Source: Paenarthrobacter ilicis
GTDB lineage: Bacteria; Actinomycetota; Actinomycetes; Actinomycetales; Micrococcaceae
Direction of reading: 5' to 3'
DNA: 64,000 nucleotides
Assembly (NCBI RefSeq): GCF_016907545.1
Contig: NZ_JAFBCD010000001.1
Coordinates: 3,100,001 to 3,164,000, forward strand
The notes beneath the pieces are model-generated. The model was not told the DNA's origin. It did no database searches and saw nothing but the letters and a program-made list of their open reading frames with translations. Below, in pieces: positions 52,408 to 60,744 of the stretch (within the stretch, counting starts at the first letter, position 1; the number at the start of each line of letters is the position of its first letter). The position numbers and the translations under genes were made by a program.

Positions 52408-53344
52408 CGTAGAACACCCAATACTTTGAAGCGACGAAGTTGATGGCGGTGAAGACACCGATGATGAGCAGCAGCACCCAGGCCATTGCCGAGGCGTAGC
52501 CCATATCGAACTGGCCGAAGCCCTTTTGGTAGAGGTACAACGTGAAGAACATGGTGGAGTCCGAAGGGCCGCCGTTGCCGCCGGAGACGATGAACGCCTG
52601 CGTGAACGACTGGAAGGAGCCGATGATCTGGAGCACCAGGTTGAAGAAGATGATGGGGCTCAGCAGCGGGAGCGTGATCCGCCAGAACCGTTGGAGCGTG
52701 GTGGCACCATCGACTTCGGCTGCCTCGTAATACATGTTGGGGATCTGGCGCAGGCCGGCCAGGAAGATGATCATGGGGGCGCCGAATGTCCATACGTGCA
52801 GCAGGATGATGGAGCCAAGTGCGGTGCTGGGATCCGAGATCCAGCCCGGGCCTTCGATGCCCACCATGGCCAGTACCTGGTTCACCAGGCCGGTAGTGCC
52901 GAAGATCTGCTTCCAGAGGATGGCAACGGCAACGGAGCCACCCAGCAGGGACGGCAAGTAGAAGATGGAGCGGTAGAAGGGCAGCCCCCGCAGCCCCTTG
53001 TCCAGGACCAGTGCGATCAGCAATGCCACTGCCAGCTGCAACGGAACGCCCACCAGAACGTAGGTGAAGGTGACCCGCAGGGAGTTGTGGAGCCGGGCAT
53101 CGCCGAACATCCGGACAAAGTTGTCCATGCCCACCCATTCGGGGGGCTGGAGAAGGTTGTAGTCCGTGAAGGACAAGTACAACGACATCAACATGGGACC
53201 CACGGTGATGGCCACCAGGCCAACCAGCCACGGCAGCAGGAAGATGTAGGCGGCCTTGTTGTCGCGGCCGTTCGCCTTCTTCTCTTCCTTGCTCATGGGA
53301 CCCTTGCGGCGGGTCAGGGAGGAGAGTTCACCAATGGCACTCAT
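52400..53344 (-). CDS. Sugar ABC transporter permease (MalF type), system 2
   Basis: This 314-aa permease is taken from ATG 53344 (MSAIGELSS); ATG 53299 is an alternative, and the 47-codon upstream frame lies in the leader. AAYIFLLPWLVGLVAITVGPMLMSLYLSFTDYNLL and the EAA loop YEAAEVDGATTLQRFWRITLPLLSP identify the MalF/UgpA type. First gene of system 2. Two LacI-type operators lie 200-260 bases upstream. Confidence 0.9.
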   Translation of the reverse strand: MSAIGELSSLTRRKGPMSKEEKKANGRDNKAAYIFLLPWLVGLVAITVGPMLMSLYLSFTDYNLLQPPEWVGMDNFVRMFGDARLHNSLRVTFTYVLVGVPLQLAVALLIALVLDKGLRGLPFYRSIFYLPSLLGGSVAVAILWKQIFGTTGLVNQVLAMVGIEGPGWISDPSTALGSIILLHVWTFGAPMIIFLAGLRQIPNMYYEAAEVDGATTLQRFWRITLPLLSPIIFFNLVLQIIGSFQSFTQAFIVSGGNGGPSDSTMFFTLYLYQKGFGQFDMGYASAMAWVLLLIIGVFTAINFVASKYWVFYDD

Positions 53345-53542
53345 TGCTGCCCCCTCGCCGGAGCGCGAACGCCTTGCGGCGTCCCCGTGCTGTGATAAGT
53401 GGCCATGTGGTCTCCTTTGGTCATCGTGGCCATCCACGGAGTTCAAGTGTGGTTGGTGCTTGCCGTCCGGGACGCCTGCGTTCACTGGGCGGTCCCCTGA
53501 TCTACCAGGATCAGTTCCCGGACTTCAGCGGCTCCGTACCAA

Positions 53543-53556
53543 AGTAAACGTTTTCT
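53543..53556. promoter_or_regulatory. LacI-type operator E
   Basis: AGTAAACGTTTTCT is centred on CG at 53549-53550 in the 370-base gap between system 2 and the divergent hydrolase operon. Its centre is 45 bases from operator F, which could allow cooperative binding or separate control of each promoter. The rest of the gap has no gene or other recognisable signal. Confidence 0.7.
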
Positions 53557-53587
53557 TGACCCATGTACAGCCTTTTGCTAATTTTTG

Positions 53588-53601
53588 AGAAAGCGTTTTC
53601 T
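53588..53601. promoter_or_regulatory. LacI-type operator F
   Basis: AGAAAGCGTTTTCT is the most symmetrical of the six sites, centred on CG at 53594-53595. It lies about 115 bases before the divergent alpha/beta hydrolase operon. Confidence 0.78.
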
Positions 53602-53713
53602 TAGGAAGCTCTTCCGTAACATTTCTCCACGCTGAAGAAGCCCGGCGTTCGCTTCCCCACACCACTTAGCATCCAAGGCAGGACACCATTGTTCCCCACC
53701 ATCTGCCGCTGCC

Positions 53714-54898
53714 ATGACCGCAGCTGACGCCACCACCCGGCGTCCCAGCGCCCTGGGAGGCTACGAAGACTGGCCCGGCCATGCCCGCGGGGCCCGCCAC
53801 AGTGCGCCCCGCCGGGCCGCGCAGGAAATCGCCGACGCCCTGGGGGTGCCCGCGGTGACCGACACCCCCGGTTACACCGTCCTGTGGGAGGAGATGCACG
53901 ACGACGTCATCACCTCCCAGCTGACCTGGCAGTTGGGTTTCGGCCCGGCAACCACGGCATGGTTCGTGCGGCCGGCGCACCCTGCAGGCCCACTCCCGGG
54001 GGTGCTCGCCCTGCATTGCCACGGCGGCGTCAAACACCACGGCGCGGCGCGCTTGGTTCAGCTGCCGCGGAACGTGGAGGCAGGTTTGGAACTGCCGCCC
54101 CTGGGGGAACGGTCCGCGTTGTATGGTGGCCGGCCACTGGCAACGTGGCTGGCCAAGCAGGGATTCGCTGTCCTGGCCCACGACGCCTTCCTGTGGGGCA
54201 GCCGGCGGTTCGCCCTGGATCCGTTGCCCTACCGCACTGCCGGCGCCGTCTCCGGACAGCAGGCACTGTGGCGGGAGGCCGGCGTCGTACCAACCACCGC
54301 GGACCTTTACAACGCGGCGGCCGGCTCCCACGAGGAAACCGTGGCCAAAGCAGCAGCCCTGCTGGGCACCAGCGTGGCCGGCACCGTTGCCCATGACGAC
54401 CTCGCTGCACTGGAGGTTCTGGGGAGCCTTCCCGGTGTGGATCCGGAGCGGCTGGGGTGCCTGGGCTTTTCCGGCGGAGGGGGCCGGGCCTTGGTTCTTT
54501 CCGCCCTCAGTCCTGCAGTGCGCAGCTACGTGGTGACCTGCATGATGACCACCTATGGGTCACTGCTCCCGGCATACCTGGACGCACATTCGTGGCTGCT
54601 CCACTCTTCCGGGCTGGCCGCCATCAAAGACTGGCCGGACCTGGCGGTTACGGCAGCAGGTCAGGTCCTGGTCCAGTATGCCCTTGCCGATCCGTTGTTC
54701 CCGGCCCAGGGCATGCGCGACGCCGATGCCCTCTTGTTGGCGCAACTGGCAGGGCGCTACACCGGAACCTTCTGGAATGAAGCCCACGTATTTTCTCCCG
54801 CCATGCAGGAAGAGGCCGCAGCCTTCCTGGCCGCCGCCCTGCAGGTCCAAGGGACTCCCACACCTTTCCCACCCGCTCCGGCAAGGACATCCCCATGA
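53714..54898 (+). CDS. Alpha/beta hydrolase (acetyl-esterase/dienelactone hydrolase-like)
   Basis: This 394-aa cytoplasmic serine hydrolase has a nucleophile elbow GFSGGGG near residue 256, a HCHGGVKHHG oxyanion region near 98, and probable Asp (ALADPLF) and His (NEAHVF) late in the protein. It resembles large esterases next to glycan-utilisation genes, probably removing acetyl or other ester groups. First gene of a three-gene operon with four-base overlaps, under LacI-type operators E and F. Confidence 0.8.
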   Translation: MTAADATTRRPSALGGYEDWPGHARGARHSAPRRAAQEIADALGVPAVTDTPGYTVLWEEMHDDVITSQLTWQLGFGPATTAWFVRPAHPAGPLPGVLALHCHGGVKHHGAARLVQLPRNVEAGLELPPLGERSALYGGRPLATWLAKQGFAVLAHDAFLWGSRRFALDPLPYRTAGAVSGQQALWREAGVVPTTADLYNAAAGSHEETVAKAAALLGTSVAGTVAHDDLAALEVLGSLPGVDPERLGCLGFSGGGGRALVLSALSPAVRSYVVTCMMTTYGSLLPAYLDAHSWLLHSSGLAAIKDWPDLAVTAAGQVLVQYALADPLFPAQGMRDADALLLAQLAGRYTGTFWNEAHVFSPAMQEEAAAFLAAALQVQGTPTPFPPAPARTSP

Positions 54899-56958
54899 CA
54901 CAGCCCCTGACCTACACACCTGCGGAAAACACCCCCATGGAGAGCACACCGCGACTCCCCCGCATCGCCCTGGTGGGTGTGCACGGCTTTGGTGCACGGC
55001 ACCTGGACAATCTGGGCAGGCTCGGTTCCCTGGGGCTGCTTGAGCTGGTAGCCGTGGCCGACCCCCATCCGCCGGCTCCCGGCACCCTGGGAAGCGGAGT
55101 TGGGGTGTATACCTCGCTGGACGAACTCCTGGCAGCCGGGAGTGCCCCGGACATCGTGATCATCTCAACGCCCATCCAGACCCACGCACCCCTGGCTTTG
55201 GCCGCCATCAGGGCTGGCGCCAACGTGTTCCTGGAAAAGCCGCCCGTGGCCTCCATGGCCCAGTACACGGAGGTCCTGGAAGCGGCCGCGAGCGCCGGGG
55301 TTTTGGTCCAGGTGGGGTTCCAGAGCCTGGGATCGGAGGCGCTGCCCGCACTAGAGGCATTGGTTGCTTCCGGAGAGATCGGCCATGTCCGTGGCATCAG
55401 TGCCACGGGATTGTGGCTGCGGACCCGGGCGTACTTCAAGCGTTCCCGGTGGGCGGGCAAAAGGAGCCTGAACGGTGTGGACGTGGTGGATGGCGTGGTC
55501 ACCAACGCATTGGCCCATGCTGTGGCCACCGGCCTTCATGTGGCGGGCGCCCGCAGCACGCAGGACGTGGAGTTGGTGGTTACTGACCTGTACCGGGCCA
55601 ACACCACTGAAAGCGATGACACCTCCGTGGTCAAGGTTCGGACCACAGGTGGGACGGCGCTGACCTGTGCCTTGACGTTGTGCGCTCCTGCGCAGCAATC
55701 CCCCACGGTGACAGTCCACGGAACTCTGGGGACCCTGACGTTCTTTTACACGGAGGACCGTGTGCAGATTGCTGCTGCCTCCGGGACCCGGGAGGAGACC
55801 TACGGGCGGAGGGACCTGCTGGAGAATCTCCTGACTGCCCGCAGTGAGGGCGATCTCCTCAGCCCGCTCAGTGCGGCCGGCGCGTACGTCACCGTGCTGG
55901 AAGCGGTCCGCACCGCTGACGCTCCCCGGTTGATCGATCCGGACTACGTGAGCTGGGAGGGCGACGGCGACGACGCACACCCGGTGGTGCACGATATTGA
56001 GTCGCTCATTCGCCGGGCTGCCGCGGGAGAAGCCACGTTTGCGGAGTTGGAAACGCCGTGGGCCGCTTCCCCCAAGCCCGCTTTCACGGTGGACGGCGTG
56101 CCGGTGGCAACAGTCCAGGACGGTTCAGCGGTCCGTCCCACGTCCTCCCCCCGCCCCTACCTCCACCCGGTGCGGACGCTGGCGGGAACCGTGGTCACGG
56201 ACCACGTGCCGGAGGACCATGTGTGGCACTTGGGCGCCGGTGTTGCCCTCCAGGACGTCAACGGCATCAATTTCTGGGGCGGCAGGACCTACACGCGGGA
56301 TGCCGGGGCGTACGTCTGGCGCAAGGACCATGGCCGGATCCGCACTGACGCGGTTGAAGAGTCCCCTGGTATCCGGCAGGAAAAGCTGAGCTGGGTTGGA
56401 CCGGACGGCGTGCCCGTACTCCGCGAACAGCGGCAGTGGACGTGGTCCGCCGTCGGGAGTTCCGCGTGGAAACTGACGCTGGACTTCACGCTGGAATCTG
56501 CAATCGGGGACACGGTGCTGCTGGGCAGCCCGGGCTCCAACGGGAGGCCGCAAGGCGGTTACGGCGGTTTCTTCTGGCGGCTGCCGCAGGTGTCCGATGC
56601 CACCATCTGGACCTCGGACGCCCGCGGCGAGGACGCCGTGCATGGCAGCGTTGCGCCGTGGCTGGCATGGTCCGGAACGTTCGACGCCGGAACCGCCGCC
56701 GCTTCCCACGTGGCCGGTGACGCCGGGCTGGGGCACCCCGCCACCCTTGTTTTCCTGGCCTCGCCACAGGCGCCGGATCCCTGGTTCGTGCGGCACGCGG
56801 GCTATCCCGGTGTGGGCCTGTCGCTGGCATGGGACTCCGCCGTCCCCGCCCATCCCGGGCAGCCTGTCCACAGGAGCGTCACCGTGATCGTCACGGACGG
56901 CTTCCTGGCAACACAAGACATTGAACAACTCATCTCACCCTTGGGGGAAACGGCATGA
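54895..56958 (+). CDS. Gfo/Idh/MocA oxidoreductase fused to DUF6807 (PmoA-like), copy 2
   Basis: This 687-aa protein is a close paralogue of 35743-37785 with the same domain order. IALVGVHGFGARHLDNLGRL and STPIQTHAPLAL open the Gfo/Idh part, EKPP is in NVFLEKPPVASM, and YFKRSRWAGKRSL is shared with copy 1. The DUF6807 part (about 410-680) has DHVWHLGAGVALQDVNGINFWGG and GYGGFFWRLP. It overlaps both neighbours by four bases, so it is co-translated with an esterase and an M24-like protein. Confidence 0.84.
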   Translation: MTQPLTYTPAENTPMESTPRLPRIALVGVHGFGARHLDNLGRLGSLGLLELVAVADPHPPAPGTLGSGVGVYTSLDELLAAGSAPDIVIISTPIQTHAPLALAAIRAGANVFLEKPPVASMAQYTEVLEAAASAGVLVQVGFQSLGSEALPALEALVASGEIGHVRGISATGLWLRTRAYFKRSRWAGKRSLNGVDVVDGVVTNALAHAVATGLHVAGARSTQDVELVVTDLYRANTTESDDTSVVKVRTTGGTALTCALTLCAPAQQSPTVTVHGTLGTLTFFYTEDRVQIAAASGTREETYGRRDLLENLLTARSEGDLLSPLSAAGAYVTVLEAVRTADAPRLIDPDYVSWEGDGDDAHPVVHDIESLIRRAAAGEATFAELETPWAASPKPAFTVDGVPVATVQDGSAVRPTSSPRPYLHPVRTLAGTVVTDHVPEDHVWHLGAGVALQDVNGINFWGGRTYTRDAGAYVWRKDHGRIRTDAVEESPGIRQEKLSWVGPDGVPVLREQRQWTWSAVGSSAWKLTLDFTLESAIGDTVLLGSPGSNGRPQGGYGGFFWRLPQVSDATIWTSDARGEDAVHGSVAPWLAWSGTFDAGTAAASHVAGDAGLGHPATLVFLASPQAPDPWFVRHAGYPGVGLSLAWDSAVPAHPGQPVHRSVTVIVTDGFLATQDIEQLISPLGETA

Positions 56959-58076
56959 CCACAACCACTCAGACCACGCCGTCCCAGGCCGCGGCTGACC
57001 AGACACGCACTGCTCCCGGCAATGTGGCCGACCGCGCAGTGAAGCGCCAACGGGTGCTGGACATTCTGGATGCTGCAGGCCGTGACTCGTTGCTGCTCAC
57101 CACCAACACTGCGTTGACCTGGTATCTGGATGGGAGCCGGGTGCACATCAGTTTGGCTGGTGATCCCATTGCCGCGCTCCTGGTGGACCGCACGGGGGAT
57201 CATCTGGTGACGTTCGCCAATGAGGCCGGCCGCATCGCCGCAGAGGAGCTCCCGGCAGGGGTGAACCTGCTGACGGTTCCCTGGTACGGGCAACTCCACG
57301 CCACCGCGGCAGGGTTGGCTGCAGATGGCGATCCGTTGGTGGAAGCCTCCGTGGCCACTGAACTGCGGGCTGCCCGGCAGCACCTCCTTCCGGCAGAAGC
57401 TGCACGGTACGCTGCATTGTCCGCCGAGGTTGCTGCGGCCATGACGGATGTCCTGGCCAACGCCACTCCGGACACCACGGAATTCCAGCTGGTTTCGCAG
57501 TTGGCCTCCGCCGTGGTGGGTATGGGCGCCGAGCCCTTGGTGCTGCTCTGCAATGGTGCTGCCCGCAGCGATTTCCGGCACCCGCTGGCCACGCACTCCC
57601 CCATCGGCCGGCGTACCATGGCCGTGGTGTGCGCACGCCGCAATGGCCTGGTAGCCAACATCACGCGCTGGGTGGCCTTCGACGCCGGCACGGCCGAGGA
57701 ACTGGACGCCGAGGCCCGCATCGCGGCAGTTGAGGCCGATATTTTCCGGGCCACCGTTCCCGGCACCCGCCTCAACGAAGTCTTCGCGGAGATCAGGTCC
57801 GCCTATGCCCGGCACGGATTCGGTGATGACCAGTGGACGCTGCACCACCAGGGCGGGCCGGCCGGATACGCGGGCCGTGACCCCCGGGTCACCGCCGAAG
57901 TCACTGACCGCATTGTGGCCAACCAGCCCTTCACGTGGAACCCGTCCGGGCCCGGCGTGAAAATCGAGGACACGGTGCTGCTCACGGATTCCGGCGTGCG
58001 CGTCCTGACCGTGGACGAACGCTGGCCAACCGCCTTGGTGGACGGCCGCCGTCGGCCCCTGACGTTGCGCCCGTAA
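56955..58076 (+). CDS. M24-family peptidase homologue with altered metal site
   Basis: This 373-aa pita-bread-fold protein is related to Xaa-Pro peptidase and creatinase. An N-terminal creatinase-like domain (about 25-150) precedes the M24 domain. In the usual metal-binding segment it has MAVVCARRNGLVANITR, where both aspartates are replaced by Cys/Asn. HHQGGPAGY and KIEDTVLLTDSG remain. It may therefore not be a metallopeptidase; a role on amide- or sugar-like substrates within this operon is possible. Last gene of the operon, with a strong terminator. Confidence 0.75.
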   Translation: MTTTTQTTPSQAAADQTRTAPGNVADRAVKRQRVLDILDAAGRDSLLLTTNTALTWYLDGSRVHISLAGDPIAALLVDRTGDHLVTFANEAGRIAAEELPAGVNLLTVPWYGQLHATAAGLAADGDPLVEASVATELRAARQHLLPAEAARYAALSAEVAAAMTDVLANATPDTTEFQLVSQLASAVVGMGAEPLVLLCNGAARSDFRHPLATHSPIGRRTMAVVCARRNGLVANITRWVAFDAGTAEELDAEARIAAVEADIFRATVPGTRLNEVFAEIRSAYARHGFGDDQWTLHHQGGPAGYAGRDPRVTAEVTDRIVANQPFTWNPSGPGVKIEDTVLLTDSGVRVLTVDERWPTALVDGRRRPLTLRP

Positions 58077-58109
58077 CTCCTGCACCCAGCTCTCCTGCAC
58101 CCAACGCGA

Positions 58110-58146
58110 AAGGGGCGGGGTCACCGTGATGGTGACCCCGCCCCTT
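58110..58146. terminator. Perfect 16-bp hairpin between convergent operons
   Basis: AAGGGGCGGGGTCACC (58110-58125) is perfectly complementary to GGTGACCCCGCCCCTT (58131-58146) with a GTGAT loop. The plus direction gives TTGTGTCTG and the minus TTCGCGTTGG. It ends the M24 operon and the opposite ALDH operon. Confidence 0.85.
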
Positions 58147-58166
58147 GTGTCTGTCCTGCGGGTGCG

Positions 58167-59618
58167 TTAGCCCAGTGTGAGGACGCCGTCCACACGCCGC
58201 GGGATGCCCAGCGGGTTCGCGTCATGCAAGGCCGGGTGCAGGACGGATTCGGGGGCGTCCTGGTACGCCACCGGACGCTGGAAACGGCGGACGGCAGTGG
58301 CGCCCACCGAGGTGAACAGGGACGTGGTGGCCGGGTACGGGCCACCGTGCTGCTGCGCCCAGTTAACGGCCACGCCTGTGGGCCACCCATCGAACAGGAC
58401 CCTTCCCGCCAGGGTGCTCAACTGCTCCACCAGCGCGGACACATCCTCGCCGGGCTGGGCGTGGACCGTGCCGGTCAGGCTGCCCGGAACCTTTGCCAAC
58501 GCTGCGGAAAGTTCCTCCTGGCTGGAGTATTCGATCAGCAAGGTGGTGGGGCCAAAGCACTCCTCCAGCAGCTCGTCCGGACGCTCCAGGACGTTGGCTG
58601 CACTGGTGGAGAACACCACGGGTGCGGCGCCGTCGGCCAGGCTGTCCTGTTCCACGGTGCCGCTGACAACGGCCACTCCCGGCTGATCGGCTACGTTCTT
58701 CAAACCGTCCGGGTACGCTTCTGCGATCCGCTCCGTGAGCATTGCTGCTGTGGGCTTGTCCTTGCTTGCCTCTGCCAGCTGGGCCGCAAAGTCCGTCCCT
58801 TCCGGCAGGAACACCAGTCCGGGCTTGGTGCAGAACTGGCCCGCGCCCATGGTGAAGGACCCAGCCAAACCCTCAGCCAGCTGCCGGCCACGCTGGGCCA
58901 AGGCATCCGCAGTGATCACCACGGGGTTCAAGCTGCCCAGTTCGCCGTAGAACGGGATGGGCTCGGGCCGGGACGTTGCCAGATCAAACAGCGCGCGCCC
59001 GCCCGGGATGGACCCTGTAAATCCAACGGCTTTAATGGCAGGATCCTGGACCAAGGCAGTACCGGCCTCACGCCCGCTCACCAGGGCAAAGATTCCTTCC
59101 GGCGCCCCGGCCTTGGCCAAGGCTTCGCTGACAATCTCCGCGGTCCGCTCGGACAAACGGAGGTGGCCCGAGTGTGCTTTGACGATCACCGGGCAGCCCA
59201 CTGCGAGCGCCGAGGCGGTGTCGCCACCGGCCACCGAGAAAGCGAACGGGAAGTTGGACGCAGAGAACACGGCCACCGGGCCGATGGGCCGCAGGATCCG
59301 GCGCAGGTCCGGCTTGGGCGGGGTGCTGGACGGGTCCGCGTGATCAATCACGGCTTCAAGGTAGGAGCCCTCCGTGATCACGTTGGCGAACAACCGCAGC
59401 TGCCCGCTGGTCCTTGCCACCTCCCCTGTGAGCCGGACGGTGCCGAGGCTCGTCTCGGAATCGGCGATGGCCACCAGTTCAGTGACGTTGGCGTCCAAGG
59501 CATCGGCGACGGCTTTCAGCCAGGCAGCGCGCTCGGCGTCGGAAGCCGTTGCGGTAACCTTTGCGGCTTCCGTGGCTGCGGCGGTGATGGCTGTCAGGTC
59601 AAGAGTTGCTGTACTCAA
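58167..59618 (-). CDS. 2-oxoglutarate semialdehyde dehydrogenase-type ALDH
   Basis: This NAD(P)-dependent aldehyde dehydrogenase of 483 aa probably oxidises 2,5-dioxopentanoate to 2-oxoglutarate. I use TTG 59618 (AAAGGA eight bases upstream). The catalytic cysteine is near residue 263 in MGAGQFCTKPG, and SNFPFAFSVAGGDTASALAVGCPV is the group signature of alpha-ketoglutaric semialdehyde dehydrogenases. It ends an operon with an enolase-superfamily enzyme and a KDGD, which fits this step. Confidence 0.88.
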   Translation of the reverse strand: MSTATLDLTAITAAATEAAKVTATASDAERAAWLKAVADALDANVTELVAIADSETSLGTVRLTGEVARTSGQLRLFANVITEGSYLEAVIDHADPSSTPPKPDLRRILRPIGPVAVFSASNFPFAFSVAGGDTASALAVGCPVIVKAHSGHLRLSERTAEIVSEALAKAGAPEGIFALVSGREAGTALVQDPAIKAVGFTGSIPGGRALFDLATSRPEPIPFYGELGSLNPVVITADALAQRGRQLAEGLAGSFTMGAGQFCTKPGLVFLPEGTDFAAQLAEASKDKPTAAMLTERIAEAYPDGLKNVADQPGVAVVSGTVEQDSLADGAAPVVFSTSAANVLERPDELLEECFGPTTLLIEYSSQEELSAALAKVPGSLTGTVHAQPGEDVSALVEQLSTLAGRVLFDGWPTGVAVNWAQQHGGPYPATTSLFTSVGATAVRRFQRPVAYQDAPESVLHPALHDANPLGIPRRVDGVLTLG

Positions 59619-60744
59619 TGCGGTTTCCTTTACTCTCAAGGGCGGAGCTGTGTGGGGCCGTCTCATTTGTGTTGGGCTTCGCGCCGAAGTCGAAGCCAAG
59701 CCCTGGAAGGCCGGCGGAGCTCAGCCTGCTGTTACTGATCCGTATAGGGGAGGGTCCGGCCAAGATTCCGAGTTGCTCGAAGGAGGCGTCTTCCACGTCT
59801 TCCACGCTCACCGCCTCGGCCAGGGTGAGGGCCAACTGTCCGGAGAGTTCCGGGAGCAGGTGCGGCGCCACCCGGATGCTGTTGGCGCGGGCCAGCTCAA
59901 CGATCCTCCGGAAGGGCGTAATGCCGCCCACCCGGACGATGTTGGGCTGGATGATATCCACCGCTTCGGCCTCGATGAAGTCACGGAAGCGGTAAATGGT
60001 GTGGACGTTCTCGCCCAGGGCAATAGGCACCGGGGACTGCTTGCGCAGGCGGCGGTAGGCCCCCAGATCGTCGGCGCGGAGGGGTTCTTCCAGCCATTCC
60101 AGTCCGTACTCCCCCAAAACATCCAAGGCACGGAAGGTATGGGCCAGGTCCCAACGCTGGTTGGCGTCGATCATCAGCAACCGGTCCGGGCCGATGACCT
60201 GCCGGACGGCGGCAACGCGCTCGGCATCTTCCCGGAGCTCGGGTTTGCCCACTTTGATCTTCACGGTTTTGTGGCCGGCATCGACCCAGCGCTGCGCCTG
60301 CTCCACCAACTGCTCCAGGGTGTAGTGCAGATTCACTCCGGAGCCGTACACCTCCACCGACTTCCGGCGCTGGCCCAGAAGTCCTGTGACGGACGTGCCG
60401 GCCTGCCGCGCCTTCAGGTCCCAGAGTGCCAGGTCAACTCCGGCCATCGCGATGGTGGTCAGGCCACCCCCGCCGGCCTCGTGCAGCCGCTTCCACACCT
60501 GATCCCAGACGATCTCCGCGTTCGCTTCCAACCCCAGGATGAACGGGGCAATGTCGTCATCAAGGAGGGCCTTGACCGCCTTGGGGCCAATGGTTGGCGT
60601 CCAGGAGAAACCGTGGCCGGTGCCGCCGTCGTCCGTGGTCAGTTCGGTGACAATCACATGGTTTTCCGGCGCCTCCACACCCCAGCTGCGCAGCAGCGGT
60701 ACCGTGATCAGCCGGGTTGCGAGGCCCGTGATTCGGGCGGGCAT
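59599..60744 (-). CDS. Enolase-superfamily sugar-acid dehydratase / cycloisomerase (MR subgroup)
   Basis: This 381-aa enzyme has the mandelate racemase-group residues: KIKVGK (Lys164), metal ligands Asp193 (MIDANQ), Glu219/220 (LEWLEEPL) and Glu245 (GENVH), and His near 297 (VAPHLLPE). It probably dehydrates an aldonate/aldarate or opens an aldarolactone (Gci-like) to a 2-keto-3-deoxy acid for the adjacent KDGD. The stop overlaps the ALDH start by 20 bases; its own start shares a base with the KDGD stop. Confidence 0.84.
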   Translation of the reverse strand: MPARITGLATRLITVPLLRSWGVEAPENHVIVTELTTDDGGTGHGFSWTPTIGPKAVKALLDDDIAPFILGLEANAEIVWDQVWKRLHEAGGGGLTTIAMAGVDLALWDLKARQAGTSVTGLLGQRRKSVEVYGSGVNLHYTLEQLVEQAQRWVDAGHKTVKIKVGKPELREDAERVAAVRQVIGPDRLLMIDANQRWDLAHTFRALDVLGEYGLEWLEEPLRADDLGAYRRLRKQSPVPIALGENVHTIYRFRDFIEAEAVDIIQPNIVRVGGITPFRRIVELARANSIRVAPHLLPELSGQLALTLAEAVSVEDVEDASFEQLGILAGPSPIRISNSRLSSAGLPGLGFDFGAKPNTNETAPHSSALESKGNRIEYSNS

